From: Pseudomonas sp. CFII64
GTDB lineage: Bacteria; Pseudomonadota; Gammaproteobacteria; Pseudomonadales; Pseudomonadaceae
Assembly (NCBI RefSeq): GCF_000416235.1
Contig: NZ_ATLO01000051.1
Location: 283,059 to 347,058 of the forward strand
Length of the DNA: 64,000 nucleotides
Reading direction: 5' to 3'
This document shows, piece after piece, positions 1 to 8,415 of this stretch (the stretch's first letter is position 1; each line of letters opens with the position of its first letter). The notes below the pieces were generated by a model that ran no database searches, was not told where the DNA came from, and was given only the letters and a program-made list of their open reading frames with translations. Position numbers and translations under genes: made by a program.

Positions 1-1
1 G

Positions 2-385
2 ATTTACCGGTTCACGTCTCGTGATGCCAAGCGTGACGAGCGCTTGCGTACCTCCGGGAGGCTCACAGGCTTTAACTTCGTGGGTACGGACTGGCCGCTG
101 GAGCCGCAGACTGCATTCTATGACTGGTTGTATATCAGCGCGCTGAAGGGTCGCAAGGATCTATCGGAACAACTGGCAGACTATTCTGCGTTCACCGATA
201 TCGAGTTCAGCCCGCAAAAATCCATCAACTGCCAAGCCTATGCCCTGGCGCTGTTCGTCTCTTTGCAGAAAAGAAACTGTCTGGAGCCGGTCACTTCGTC
301 ACCAGCGGCGTTTCTGGATTTTCTGCAGTCCCGACCCGTGGTGAGCGCGCGCCAGGATGACCTTTCGCAGGGGCGGCTGTTCTAG
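2..385 (+). CDS. NADAR-type antitoxin, DarT1-associated family (3' part only)
   Basis: The reading frame is open from the window edge, so the beginning of the protein is missing. The visible part contains FPLEP/WPLEP-like, FYDWLY, FTDIEF, KSINCQA and ALFVSL blocks. I recognise these from memory as the C-terminal half of the NADAR proteins paired with the DNA ADP-ribosyltransferase toxin DarT1. Family members act as antitoxins that remove ADP-ribose from DNA. The toxin gene would be expected just upstream, outside the window. The stop codon abuts the stop of the convergent regulator with no spacer. An internal TTG at 44 is not needed as a start. Family assignment is from motif memory; the toxin partner is inferred. 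Confidence 0.68.
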   Translation: MYRFTSRDAKRDERLRTSGRLTGFNFVGTDWPLEPQTAFYDWLYISALKGRKDLSEQLADYSAFTDIEFSPQKSINCQAYALALFVSLQKRNCLEPVTSSPAAFLDFLQSRPVVSARQDDLSQGRLF

Positions 386-1453
386 TCAACGGTCGGGCTC
401 TTTGGTTGACGCTTGCTGGGAAGGGGAAGCATCGCTCGCGATACGCTGTCGGCTACGCGCCTGGCTGGCGGTGTAGCCGAAATAATCCCGGAAGCACCGG
501 CTGAAGTGATGGGAACTGATAAAACCGCAAGCCATGGCCACTTCCACGACCGAGGCATTGCCCTGCAATAACAGGCGACGTGCCCGTGTCAGGCGCAACT
601 CCAGGTAGTGGCGACGTGGCGAGCTGTGAAGGAACGTCTGGAATAGGCGCTCGATCTGCCGTCGAGACAAGTCCACATACCGCGCCAGTTCATCCAGCTC
701 CAGCGGATCCTCCAGATTGTTTTCCATGAGCTCGATCAGGCTCGACAGTTGCGGCGGAAAGGCCGGATCCCGGCCGCCACGGGCCAAGGGCATGTCCTCG
801 GCATAGGCGCCCCGATCGCAGCTGAGAATCGCCTCGATGCCCTTGACCAATTCGGCCCCTTGCTGGCGCCGAATGATCGCCAGCATCATCCCCAGCGCGC
901 TATTGGCGCCCGCACAACTGACCAGGTCGCCGGTAATGACAAAAGGCTGAGGGCGCAGACGAACGCCGGGGCAGAGTTCGTGAAGGCTGGCCTGGCTTTC
1001 TGGATGCACGGTGCATTCGCGCTGGTCCAGCAGGCCTGCGTGGGCCAGTTGGAAGCAACCGTTCCACAGGCTACCGAGCAGTACGGATTGGCGACTGGCC
1101 TGCCGCAGTTTTTTGATCAGCGCCGGAGCAGGCGTCAAGGCGGTTCGCAATCCACCGCAGACGATCAGCATGTCGAGACCCGCCACGCTCAGCTTGTCGA
1201 CGGGCAGGTCCGTCGCAATCGCTATGCCCAGATCACTGCGAACCTGACCGCCTTTCAGGCTGTAGGTGTTGATTTCATAGCGTGGCGTCTGGCTCAGATA
1301 ATTGGCCGTCACCAGCGCATCCAGTGAACCGGTGAAAGCCATCATCGAAAAATGCTCCAGCACCACCACGGCAATTTTGCGACAGCCGTCTGCCTGCGGT
1401 CCTGAAGGGATGTCGGTGCGACCATAAGGCTGATTGATGCCTTTGAGGCTCAT
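386..1453 (-). CDS. GlxA-family transcriptional regulator (DJ-1/PfpI domain + AraC HTH)
   Basis: This is a 355-residue cytoplasmic regulator. An N-terminal DJ-1/PfpI-like sensor domain (roughly residues 15-190) begins with a short strand and the FSMMAF segment. A C-terminal AraC/XylS double helix-turn-helix (roughly 235-335) contains RQIERLF, ARRLLL, ACGF and HFSRCFR. Such proteins usually activate catabolic genes in response to small nitrogen compounds. The start at the second Met (before SLKG) fits the family; an upstream ATG at 1486 would add 11 residues. The exported M20 amidohydrolase lies just upstream on the same strand, so control of that gene is plausible but inferred. Confidence 0.85.
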   Translation of the reverse strand: MSLKGINQPYGRTDIPSGPQADGCRKIAVVVLEHFSMMAFTGSLDALVTANYLSQTPRYEINTYSLKGGQVRSDLGIAIATDLPVDKLSVAGLDMLIVCGGLRTALTPAPALIKKLRQASRQSVLLGSLWNGCFQLAHAGLLDQRECTVHPESQASLHELCPGVRLRPQPFVITGDLVSCAGANSALGMMLAIIRRQQGAELVKGIEAILSCDRGAYAEDMPLARGGRDPAFPPQLSSLIELMENNLEDPLELDELARYVDLSRRQIERLFQTFLHSSPRRHYLELRLTRARRLLLQGNASVVEVAMACGFISSHHFSRCFRDYFGYTASQARSRQRIASDASPSQQASTKEPDR

Positions 1454-1608
1454 ACCAAAATGTCGGCGGCTGTCGGCTGGGGCCATGGGAACTCGGGCGC
1501 ACAGAGGGAAAGCCGGAAAGGTAGCTGTTCACGGCTGGCAATGCCAGCCCTGTGGCTGAACAGGTCTCCGCGCTTGCACAGCGCTCCATTTTTTACGCCC
1601 CATGGCGG

Positions 1609-2940
1609 TCAAAGAGTCTTGGCAGAGTGGCCGGCATAATTGAGCACGAACTGGACATGAGCCTTGACCCCGGTCGCCAGGGTTGCATCGTCCGCAGTGA
1701 AGTACGGGCTGTGATTGTTGGGTACTTTCTGCATATTCTGGTTTTCGGGCGTGGCACCGAGAAACACGAATAGCCCCGGCACCCGTTCCGCGTAGTAGGA
1801 AAAGTCCTCGCTCGGTGAGAGCGATGAATCCAGGCGCGCGACCTTGCCCGGCGCGGCCAGCTCCAAAGCGGGCACCATAGCTTCAGTCAACGCGGGATTA
1901 TTGGTGGTAACCGGCGCAATATTTACCAAAAGCAACTTGGCCTTGGTTTCATAGGCGCCAGCAATCCCATTCACCATCGCTGGCATTTTCTGCAGGATGG
2001 TGTCGCGAATCGAGGCGTCGTTGCTGCGAATCGTGCCAGTCAGCTCAACGCTTTCCGGGATGATATTGCTCGCCGAACCGGCATTGATAGTTCCGACGCT
2101 GATTACGCCCATGCCCTTGGTCATATCAATCCGTCGGCTGATCAAGGTTTGCAGGCCGGCGATAATGCCTTGGCTGGCCATGATCGGGTCAACGCCGCTC
2201 CAGGGCGCAGATCCGTGGGTCTGCTGGCCGTTTAGGGTGATGCGGAATGCATCGCTGCTGTTAAGTGCGGTTCCGGATTTGTAGTACAGGTGGCCCGTCG
2301 GGTAACCGGCCATGACATGAACGCCGAATATGGCCTCCACCTTGGGCGAGTCCAGCGCGCCGTCGCGGATCATCGCCTTGGCGCCGATTACGGCGTCAGT
2401 CTCGAACTCGCCCACGTCAGCGGCACCTTCTTCAGCTGGCTGAAACAGAAAAACCACCGTGCCAGCGATTTTGTCGCGATGTTCGGCAAGCACCTTGGCT
2501 GCGCCGAGCAGCATCGCCGTGTGGGTGTCATGGCCACAGGCGTGCATGATCGGCACTGTTTTCCCGAGGCGAACACCCGTTGCGGTGCTGGCGAACGGCA
2601 AGCCGGTCATTTCGTTCACGGGAAGGGCGTCCATGTCGGCACGCAAGGCTACTACCGGACCGGGCTTACCACCTTTGAGCACGCCGACCACGCCGGTCTT
2701 GCCAACGTTGCTCCTGACTTCCAGGCCAGAGTCCTTGAGCCGCTGGGCAACCAGTCTGGAAGTTTCGACTTCCATATTCCCCAGTTCAGGATTCTGGTGA
2801 ATGGTGTGACGCAGCTCGATGACTTCCTGGTTGACCGACGCGACCGCCGGGTCTACCCAGCTGAAATCGGAGGCCAGGCAAAGGCTTGTGGAAAAAGTAC
2901 CCAGAAGGGCCAGGCCGACAGGTGATAGCGGGGCGCGCAT
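1609..2940 (-). CDS. Exported M20 family metallo-amidohydrolase/peptidase
   Basis: The protein of about 443 residues belongs to the M20D amidohydrolase family, which hydrolyses amide bonds of N-acyl amino acids, hippurate or similar conjugates using two metal ions. A signal peptide ends near LCLASD, so it probably works in the periplasm. Metal and catalytic motifs are visible as RADMDALP, HACGHDTHTA and QPAEEGA. The start chosen has GGAG eight bases upstream; two earlier in-frame Mets would bury the signal peptide. The gene stands alone, followed by the GlxA-type regulator on the same strand. Substrate cannot be read from sequence. Confidence 0.86.
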   Translation of the reverse strand: MRAPLSPVGLALLGTFSTSLCLASDFSWVDPAVASVNQEVIELRHTIHQNPELGNMEVETSRLVAQRLKDSGLEVRSNVGKTGVVGVLKGGKPGPVVALRADMDALPVNEMTGLPFASTATGVRLGKTVPIMHACGHDTHTAMLLGAAKVLAEHRDKIAGTVVFLFQPAEEGAADVGEFETDAVIGAKAMIRDGALDSPKVEAIFGVHVMAGYPTGHLYYKSGTALNSSDAFRITLNGQQTHGSAPWSGVDPIMASQGIIAGLQTLISRRIDMTKGMGVISVGTINAGSASNIIPESVELTGTIRSNDASIRDTILQKMPAMVNGIAGAYETKAKLLLVNIAPVTTNNPALTEAMVPALELAAPGKVARLDSSLSPSEDFSYYAERVPGLFVFLGATPENQNMQKVPNNHSPYFTADDATLATGVKAHVQFVLNYAGHSAKTL

Positions 2941-3101
2941 GATCAATGTTCTCCAGTGCTTGTTATTACTCATAAGGAGTGATTTCGCAGGGCGCACAGG
3001 GTAGGGCGCAGCGCCAAGGGCGACAAGGCAGAGTGTCCGGTAATCGCCCGGTTTGCGGCGATGCGCCGTTTGGAGTCTCCAGCGGCAGACGGCCTGAGAA
3101 C

Positions 3102-3131
3102 GAAAAACGCCTGCTTCGAAGAAGCAGGCGT
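3102..3131 (-). terminator. Rho-independent terminator of the SDR gene
   Basis: ACGCCTGCTTC and GAAGCAGGCGT form a perfect 11-bp stem around a GAA loop. Read on the minus strand it is followed by five T residues. It lies 38 bases after the stop of the SDR gene. Confidence 0.88.
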
Positions 3132-3168
3132 CAAGGTGTATCGTCTTATCTTGCGCGCACAGTTGGAA

Positions 3169-3909
3169 TTACCAGGTTCCAGCCGTGGAGCCGCCATCGA
3201 CTACCACAACGCTGCCGCTGGTGAAGGACGAGTCGGTCAGGTACATCACCGCATCCACCACATCTTTCGGGCTGCCGATGGTGCCGCTTGGCGACAATCC
3301 CTTGAGGAAGGCTTGAGTGCCTTCGTCCTGGTTGTGCAGCGGCGTGTTGATGATTCCCGGCGCAACGGCATTGACCTTGACGTTGAACGGCGCCAGTTCC
3401 AGAGCGAGACCGCGAGTGGCGTGGTTCAAACCGCCCTTGATCAGCACCGGCAGCAGCGCCGGGACCTTGATATTAGGCTGCATGGCGATGCTTGCGGTGA
3501 TGGTCACAATGTGTCCGCTGCCGTTGGCGGACATGTGGGTCGCTGCAGCCTGAGACGGGTAGAAGAAGCCCATCAGGTTGGTGCCGACGATGGCATTGAC
3601 GTCCGTCTCGGTGTAGTCACCGATGGCTTTGGGAATGAAGATGCCAGCGTTGTTGATCAGGATGTCAACCTTGCCAAAAGCGGCGATGGCTCGCTCGAAC
3701 AGGGCCTTGGCGGTTTCCGGTTGGGCGATGTCGCCGGCAACCAGCAAGAAATTTTCCGGGTTACCGAGTTTGGCTGCCGCCGTTTCAAGACGATTCAGGG
3801 TGCGAGCATTGCCGACGACGTTGTAGCCGCGCTGCAGATACGCCTCAGCAATGGCGAAACCCAGGCCGCTGGAAGCGCCGGTGACAATAACGGTTTGCGT
3901 GGTGTTCAT
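3169..3909 (-). CDS. SDR-family oxidoreductase lacking the catalytic tyrosine
   Basis: This 246-residue protein has the Rossmann motif TGASSGLG (residues 10-17) and the NNAG motif (87-90), so it should bind NAD(P)H. The active-site Ser is present (S140), and a Lys is present at 158. The usual YxxxK is replaced by PVLIK, with Pro154 where Tyr is expected. The C-terminus ends in the usual glycine-rich VVDGGS segment. It is transcribed divergently from a LysR regulator 122 bp away, the classic arrangement of a regulator and its target. It may be a redox enzyme with an altered proton donor or a ligand-binding homologue. Substrate unknown. Confidence 0.88.
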   Translation of the reverse strand: MNTTQTVIVTGASSGLGFAIAEAYLQRGYNVVGNARTLNRLETAAAKLGNPENFLLVAGDIAQPETAKALFERAIAAFGKVDILINNAGIFIPKAIGDYTETDVNAIVGTNLMGFFYPSQAAATHMSANGSGHIVTITASIAMQPNIKVPALLPVLIKGGLNHATRGLALELAPFNVKVNAVAPGIINTPLHNQDEGTQAFLKGLSPSGTIGSPKDVVDAVMYLTDSSFTSGSVVVVDGGSTAGTW

Positions 3910-4031
3910 GGTAAAGGCCTCTGGATGAGTGGACTCTTGTCCGATGAAGCCACTTTACTTTTGCGTCAGAGTCAGATAAATCGCCTGCTGAGCATTTGAA
4001 TTGATACTTGATGTAATTAATAGGGGCTGAC

Positions 4032-4940
4032 ATGCCGCGACATTTTGATGACGTGCAGTTGGGTAGCATTGAGCTGTTCTGTCTGGCCGTTGAGCACGAA
4101 AGTTTCACGGCGGCAGCCAACGCCGCTGGCGTCACTCCGGCGGCGGTCAGCAGATCGGTTTCGCGGCTGGAGGAGCGCCTGGCCGTTCGTTTGTTCGTAC
4201 GAACCACCCGGCAGATACGCCTGACGGAAGGCGGACGCCTTTATTACGCACAGTGTCGCCAGGCGCTGACCCAACTGGTCGATGCCGAGCGTGAAGTCAG
4301 CGGCCAGCAACAGGCGCCCTCAGGTGAAATCCGCATCAGCGCGCCCACGCCTTACGCACATTTTCGGCTGCTGCCGATGCTCGCTGAGTTTCGTCGTCTA
4401 TACCCATTGGTGAAAGTCGCGGTACATGTGAGCAATCGCAATATCGACTTCGCCGAGGGCGGTTATGACCTGGCGGTTCGCGGTCGCGCTCCGGACGATT
4501 CAGGACTGATCGCACGCACCCTGGAGAACGCCGAGTTGGTGGTCGTCGCTTCGCCGGGGTATCTGACAGCATACGGAGTCCCTGAGTCGTTGGCAGACCT
4601 GCAAGCACATGACTGCATCCAGTTCGAACTGCCCAGCAGCGGCCGAAACCTGCCTTGGATGTTCATGGACAAGGGCAAGGCAATCAACGTACAGACGTCC
4701 GGCAATACAACGTGCCTGGAGGACTATCTCGCCAGTGTGACCATGGCCAGGCATGGGGCGGGGATCGTGCAGACCTATCGGTTCACGGTGAAGGAAGACA
4801 TCGAGCGCGGCGCATTGGTTGAATTACTCAGCGGACTGGGTGGCGCGACCCGGCCGTTCATGTTGCTGTATCCACACGTCAAGCATATGTCCCTGCGCGT
4901 CCGGACGCTGATCGACTTTCTCACGGCGCAGGCGGCTTAG
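4032..4940 (+). CDS. LysR-family transcriptional regulator
   Basis: The 302-residue protein begins with a winged helix-turn-helix (about residues 8-65: ELFCLAVEHESFTAAA, SRSVSRLEERL) followed by a periplasmic-binding-protein-like effector domain (about 95-295). It resembles the CrgA/AaeR-like subgroup that usually controls an adjacent oxidoreductase. It is divergent from the SDR gene; the 122-bp gap includes a short dyad with AATT half-sites at 4001-4020 region. It probably represses or activates that SDR gene. The effector is unknown. Confidence 0.9.
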   Translation: MPRHFDDVQLGSIELFCLAVEHESFTAAANAAGVTPAAVSRSVSRLEERLAVRLFVRTTRQIRLTEGGRLYYAQCRQALTQLVDAEREVSGQQQAPSGEIRISAPTPYAHFRLLPMLAEFRRLYPLVKVAVHVSNRNIDFAEGGYDLAVRGRAPDDSGLIARTLENAELVVVASPGYLTAYGVPESLADLQAHDCIQFELPSSGRNLPWMFMDKGKAINVQTSGNTTCLEDYLASVTMARHGAGIVQTYRFTVKEDIERGALVELLSGLGGATRPFMLLYPHVKHMSLRVRTLIDFLTAQAA

Positions 4941-5043
4941 TCGCCTGAGCTGCGTGCGATTTCCGCGCAGGGGCTTGCGGCAAAGTTTTTCTATCTGAAT
5001 CGAACAGACCTACTGGTTTGTCGCGAGATGGAAGCCGAACGAC

Positions 5044-5130
5044 ATGAAATATTCCTCCGCCACAGAAGGTTTCAAGCTTGCTTACCAGCGGTCCGGGTCA
5101 GGTGATCCGGTTGTGTTGCTGGAGTTGTCA
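5044..5130 (+). pseudogene. N-terminal fossil of an alpha/beta hydrolase
   Basis: From an ATG at 5044 the frame reads EGFKLAYQRSGSGDPVVLL, the classic first strands of an alpha/beta hydrolase before the HG oxyanion motif. After this the sequence stops resembling the family, and no nucleophile or His motif follows. The frame then runs into the 3' end of the HD-domain gene on the other strand. It is best read as a truncated gene whose body was deleted. Confidence 0.6.
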
Positions 5131-5174
5131 GCTCGCAGAGTTGACTCAACGAGCTGCGGCAATTCTCCCTGCGT

Positions 5175-5816
5175 TCAAGCAGACCAGGCGGACCGGCGAA
5201 TCACTTCGCAAAAATTGCCCGGAACGAACGACGGATCCTTGTCCGCGAGGACATTGGCCTTGACGTTGCCGAAGGTGGTGTCCGGCTTGTCTTTGATCCC
5301 GTCATAGAACGCCTGAATGATGTCTTCCTTGAACTGTGCGCTGCGCGGATAGGCCTTTACGACGGCTTCGCGCTCAGCGTCGCTGTACAGCGGATAAGTC
5401 AGGCCGAGCACATCCATTTCCACGCCTGCTGTGACCAATGCGATCACCGGGTGCATATGCTCGGGAATGCCGGGTGTGGTGTGCAGCGCAATGGCTGTCC
5501 AGACCGTATCGATATCCTGCTGGCTGACCTGATAGCCCTTGAGAAAATCCCGCGCCGCGTCTGCGCCGTCCACTTCAAAGCGTTTGCAGGCACTGCTGCA
5601 CTTATGAGTCAGCCCCATGTCGTGGAACATGCAGCCGGCGTAGAGCAATTCGGAGTCGAAGCTCAGCCCGCGCTTCTGGCCGGCCAGGGCGGCGAAGTAA
5701 TAGACGCGGCTGGAGTGATTGAAGAGCAGCTCGGACTCGGTATCGCGTACCAGTTCGGTAATCTGGCGCGCCATGGTGCTGTCCGGAATCTTGATGTCGC
5801 CAATAGTCAATGTCAT
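5175..5816 (-). CDS. HD-domain metal-dependent hydrolase, cyanamide-hydratase-like
   Basis: The 213-residue protein has the HD metal-binding pattern: His34 in NHSSRVYYF, His65-Asp66 in MFHDMG, and His112 in ALHTTPG. The HSxRVYYF start and overall length resemble the group that includes fungal cyanamide hydratase. The true substrate in bacteria is mostly unknown. It is divergent from a GlxA-type regulator with a gap of 118 bp, suggesting control by that regulator. The alpha/beta hydrolase fossil sits at its 3' end, so a small locus may have lost a gene here. Confidence 0.82.
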   Translation of the reverse strand: MTLTIGDIKIPDSTMARQITELVRDTESELLFNHSSRVYYFAALAGQKRGLSFDSELLYAGCMFHDMGLTHKCSSACKRFEVDGADAARDFLKGYQVSQQDIDTVWTAIALHTTPGIPEHMHPVIALVTAGVEMDVLGLTYPLYSDAEREAVVKAYPRSAQFKEDIIQAFYDGIKDKPDTTFGNVKANVLADKDPSFVPGNFCEVIRRSAWSA

Positions 5817-5934
5817 GGGGTTCGTCCGTCTGTGTGGTTGGTGAGTCCAGTATTGAACGCTGGCGATATGGCTTCAAATGGCGCTAACATTCAAATCCTG
5901 CCATATCGCGCAGCTGACGGACGCGGAGCCCTTC

Positions 5935-6903
5935 ATGACGAAAACACGCACCATCGCCATTCTTGCGGTGCCCGGCGTTCAGTTGCTGGATGTCTCGGGG
6001 CCATTGGATGTGTTTGCCGAAGCCAATGCCCAGAGCGGTCGCGATTACTATCAACTGCAGATCTGGGCGTTGGAGGCGGGGCCGGTCCACAGTTCATCCG
6101 GAGCCCGTTTATTGCCTGATCAAGTTCTGGGCGACGAGTTGTCCGAGGTCGACACGCTGCTGGTGGCTGGCGCCCCTAATGCTCCCTACCTGATCCTGAA
6201 ACCGAGCGTTATTCGCTGGCTACAGGACTCGGCACGCAGCGCCCGTCGTTATGGCTCAGTGTGTACGGGTGCCTTTGTGTTGGCGGCGGCTGGATTGCTG
6301 GAAGGCAAGCACGTCACGACCCACTGGATGCGCTCGGCGCTGTTGGCCGAGCGCTATCCCGATATCTGCGTGGAAGAAGATGCCCTGCATGTCCACGACG
6401 GCAAGGTGCATACCGCAGCGGGCGTTACAGCGGGCCTGGATATGGCACTGGCGCTGGTCGAAGATGATTTGGGTCGTGACATCGCCAAGCAGGTCGCCAG
6501 CCAGCTGGTCATGTACTTCAAACGTCCCGGCGGGCAGTTGCAGTTCAGTCGGCGCGGCGAATCGTTGCCCACCGGGCGGGCCATGCTGCAGGAGCTGCAA
6601 CGCTGGATCGCGGCCAATCCTGCTGACGATCACAGCATTTCACGGCTGGCCGAACGGGTGAACCTCAGCCCACGGCATTTCGCTCGCTTGTTTCACGCCG
6701 AGGTGGGCATCACGCCAGCGGCCTGGGTCGAACAGGCGCGGGTCGCTGCGGCCAGAAAGCAGCTGGAGAGCGGGGTGGATGTGCCCAAACAGGTTGCGGC
6801 ACAGTGCGGATTCGCCAACGCGGATACCTTGCGGCGCACGTTTACCCGGCACGTTGGCGTGACCCCCAGCGAATATCGCAAGCGTTTCGTCAGGGCGCTA
6901 TGA
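5935..6903 (+). CDS. GlxA-family transcriptional regulator (DJ-1/PfpI + AraC HTH)
   Basis: This 322-residue regulator has an N-terminal DJ-1/PfpI domain (AILAVPGVQLLDVSGPLDVF at the start, then the nucleophile-elbow-like SVCTGAFVLA) and a C-terminal AraC-type DNA-binding domain with NLSPRHFARLF and CGFANADTLRRTF. The start at 5935 has GGAG six bases upstream, favouring it over the earlier in-frame ATG at 5878. The DJ-1 Cys is retained in the CTGAF motif. It is divergent from the HD-domain gene and converges with a 14-bp overlap on the HxlR gene downstream. Likely target: the HD-domain gene (inferred). Confidence 0.88.
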   Translation: MTKTRTIAILAVPGVQLLDVSGPLDVFAEANAQSGRDYYQLQIWALEAGPVHSSSGARLLPDQVLGDELSEVDTLLVAGAPNAPYLILKPSVIRWLQDSARSARRYGSVCTGAFVLAAAGLLEGKHVTTHWMRSALLAERYPDICVEEDALHVHDGKVHTAAGVTAGLDMALALVEDDLGRDIAKQVASQLVMYFKRPGGQLQFSRRGESLPTGRAMLQELQRWIAANPADDHSISRLAERVNLSPRHFARLFHAEVGITPAAWVEQARVAAARKQLESGVDVPKQVAAQCGFANADTLRRTFTRHVGVTPSEYRKRFVRAL

Positions 6904-7324
6904 CGGGATTAGTCTGGCTGTCATAGGCCGTGCGAGCGCTGCGAAAAGCTTCCGCGTTTTCCACCACCCAGGTCCACAGGGGGATCATGTGCACCAGTAA
7001 ACCCATGCCCAGCGCGGATAACTCATATTCGACGCGCGGCGGCACTTCGTGGTGATCGTGACGCACGATCAGACCGTCGCGTTCGAGCTGGCGAAGCGTG
7101 CGGGTGAGCATCCTTTGCGTCACGCCGTGCATGCGCCGTCCGATCTCAGCGTGGCGTAATTTGCCTGCCACACCCAGGGTATGAACAACGCCCAGTGACC
7201 AGCGATTGCCTGCATGAGTCAGCACTTCGCGTTTCAGCCCGTCATCGTCAGCGCTCAAGGCGTCACACGCGGCTTGTGAGTGTCTTAATACTTCTGCGGT
7301 GTCCAATTGCCCTTGCGGTATCAC
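6890..7324 (-). CDS. HxlR-family winged-helix transcriptional regulator
   Basis: The 144-residue protein contains the HxlR winged helix with NRWSLGVVHTL, GVTQRMLTRTLRQLERDGL and RVEYELSALG. Members are usually small repressors that sense electrophiles or redox stress and control a divergent oxidoreductase. It is divergent from the NmrA-like reductase gene with a gap of about 85 bp. Its 3' end overlaps the preceding convergent regulator by 14 bp. Its target is most likely the NmrA-like gene. Confidence 0.9.
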   Translation of the reverse strand: MIPQGQLDTAEVLRHSQAACDALSADDDGLKREVLTHAGNRWSLGVVHTLGVAGKLRHAEIGRRMHGVTQRMLTRTLRQLERDGLIVRHDHHEVPPRVEYELSALGMGLLVHMIPLWTWVVENAEAFRSARTAYDSQTNPVIAP

Positions 7325-7409
7325 TGGTGTGCCTTCTTATAAGCCGTCTTCATGTGTGCCAGCATCACGCAGTGCCATCGTTGGTGCAAACAAATAACGG
7401 GAGATGATG

Positions 7410-8345
7410 ATGCAAGCGGTCACACGCACTACAGAGCGCGGGATCCTCGTCCTCGGCGCGGGCGAATTGGGTATGGCGGTTCTTCGTCAACTGGCCAGAT
7501 TGGCTGCGTTGGCGGGTGATACGCGGGTCTCGGTTTTGTTGCGTCCCTCGACGCTGGAGTCCAGCGCGCCAGGCAAGCAACAGGAAATTGATGAGCTGCG
7601 CTCGCTGGGTATCGAATTGCTGTCGGGCGATCTGGTGTCAGGCACGATTTGCGAACTCAGCACCTTGTTCCGTGGTTTTGACACCGTGGTCAGCTGCATT
7701 GGGTTTGCTGCGGGTAAAGGTACCCAAATCAAACTTGCGCGGGCGGCAATCGAAGCGGGTGTTCTGCGTTATGTGCCTTGGCAGTTTGGTGTCGACTATG
7801 ACGTCATCGGTCGAGGCAGCGCCCAGGATCTGTTCGATGAGCAGCTGGACGTAAGGGATATCCTGCGCGGGCAAGATGCAACGCAATGGCTGATCATTTC
7901 CACCGGGATGTTCACCAGCTTCCTGTTCGAGCCGGTGTTCGGCGTGGTCAATCTCGCCGAAAACACGGTTCACGCCCTCGGCAGTTGGGACACTTGCGTC
8001 ACTGTCACGACGCCCGAAGACATCGGCTTGCTTACGGCGCAAATTCTGTTGGCGCAGCCACGATTGGCTAATCAGGTGATTTACACCGCCGGTGACACGC
8101 TGACGTATGGCGAGCTGGCAGACAAAATCGACAAGGTGCTCAAGCGCAACGTGCAACGGGTCGAGTGGCCTGTCGCGAAGTTGAATGCGGATCTGGCACT
8201 TGAGCCTGATGACGCAATCAGAAAATACCGGGCAGTCTTTGCGCAAGGCAAGGGCGTTGCGTGGGATCAAAGCTGCACGTTCAATGCCCGGCATGGCGTT
8301 GAAGTCATGGATGTGGAGCACTGGATGCGTTTGAACCTCGGATGA
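7410..8345 (+). CDS. NmrA-like/aromatic alcohol reductase family protein
   Basis: This protein of about 311 residues has an N-terminal glycine-rich dinucleotide site (VLGAGELGMAV) and the layout of isoflavone-reductase or phenylcoumaran-benzylic-ether-reductase-like NmrA proteins. These bind NADPH either to reduce aromatic ethers or alcohols, or as redox sensors. Three ATGs stand in a row at 7404, 7407 and 7410; the third lies six bases from GGGAG and is preferred. It is divergent from an HxlR repressor. Substrate unknown. Confidence 0.82.
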   Translation: MQAVTRTTERGILVLGAGELGMAVLRQLARLAALAGDTRVSVLLRPSTLESSAPGKQQEIDELRSLGIELLSGDLVSGTICELSTLFRGFDTVVSCIGFAAGKGTQIKLARAAIEAGVLRYVPWQFGVDYDVIGRGSAQDLFDEQLDVRDILRGQDATQWLIISTGMFTSFLFEPVFGVVNLAENTVHALGSWDTCVTVTTPEDIGLLTAQILLAQPRLANQVIYTAGDTLTYGELADKIDKVLKRNVQRVEWPVAKLNADLALEPDDAIRKYRAVFAQGKGVAWDQSCTFNARHGVEVMDVEHWMRLNLG

Positions 8346-8365
8346 GGCGGCCCGATTTATTCAAA

Positions 8366-8396
8366 TAAAAAAGCCGCTCTCAATGACAAGAGCGGC
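8366..8396 (-). terminator. Rho-independent terminator, mainly for the minus-strand gene
   Basis: GCCGCTCT (8373-8380) pairs with AGAGCGGC (8389-8396) around an eight-base loop. On the minus strand it is followed by a run of six T residues. On the plus strand the tail is poor. It ends the gene at 8416-8808 and may help stop the NmrA-like gene. Confidence 0.82.
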
Positions 8397-8415
8397 CTTG
8401 TGCCCGGGTTAGCGA

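Noticed and set aside
749..1327. Long plus-strand open frame of 192 codons opposite the first GlxA gene
   Set aside because: It is the antisense of a clear regulator gene, has no ribosome site and resembles nothing; GC-rich antisense frames of this length are usual.
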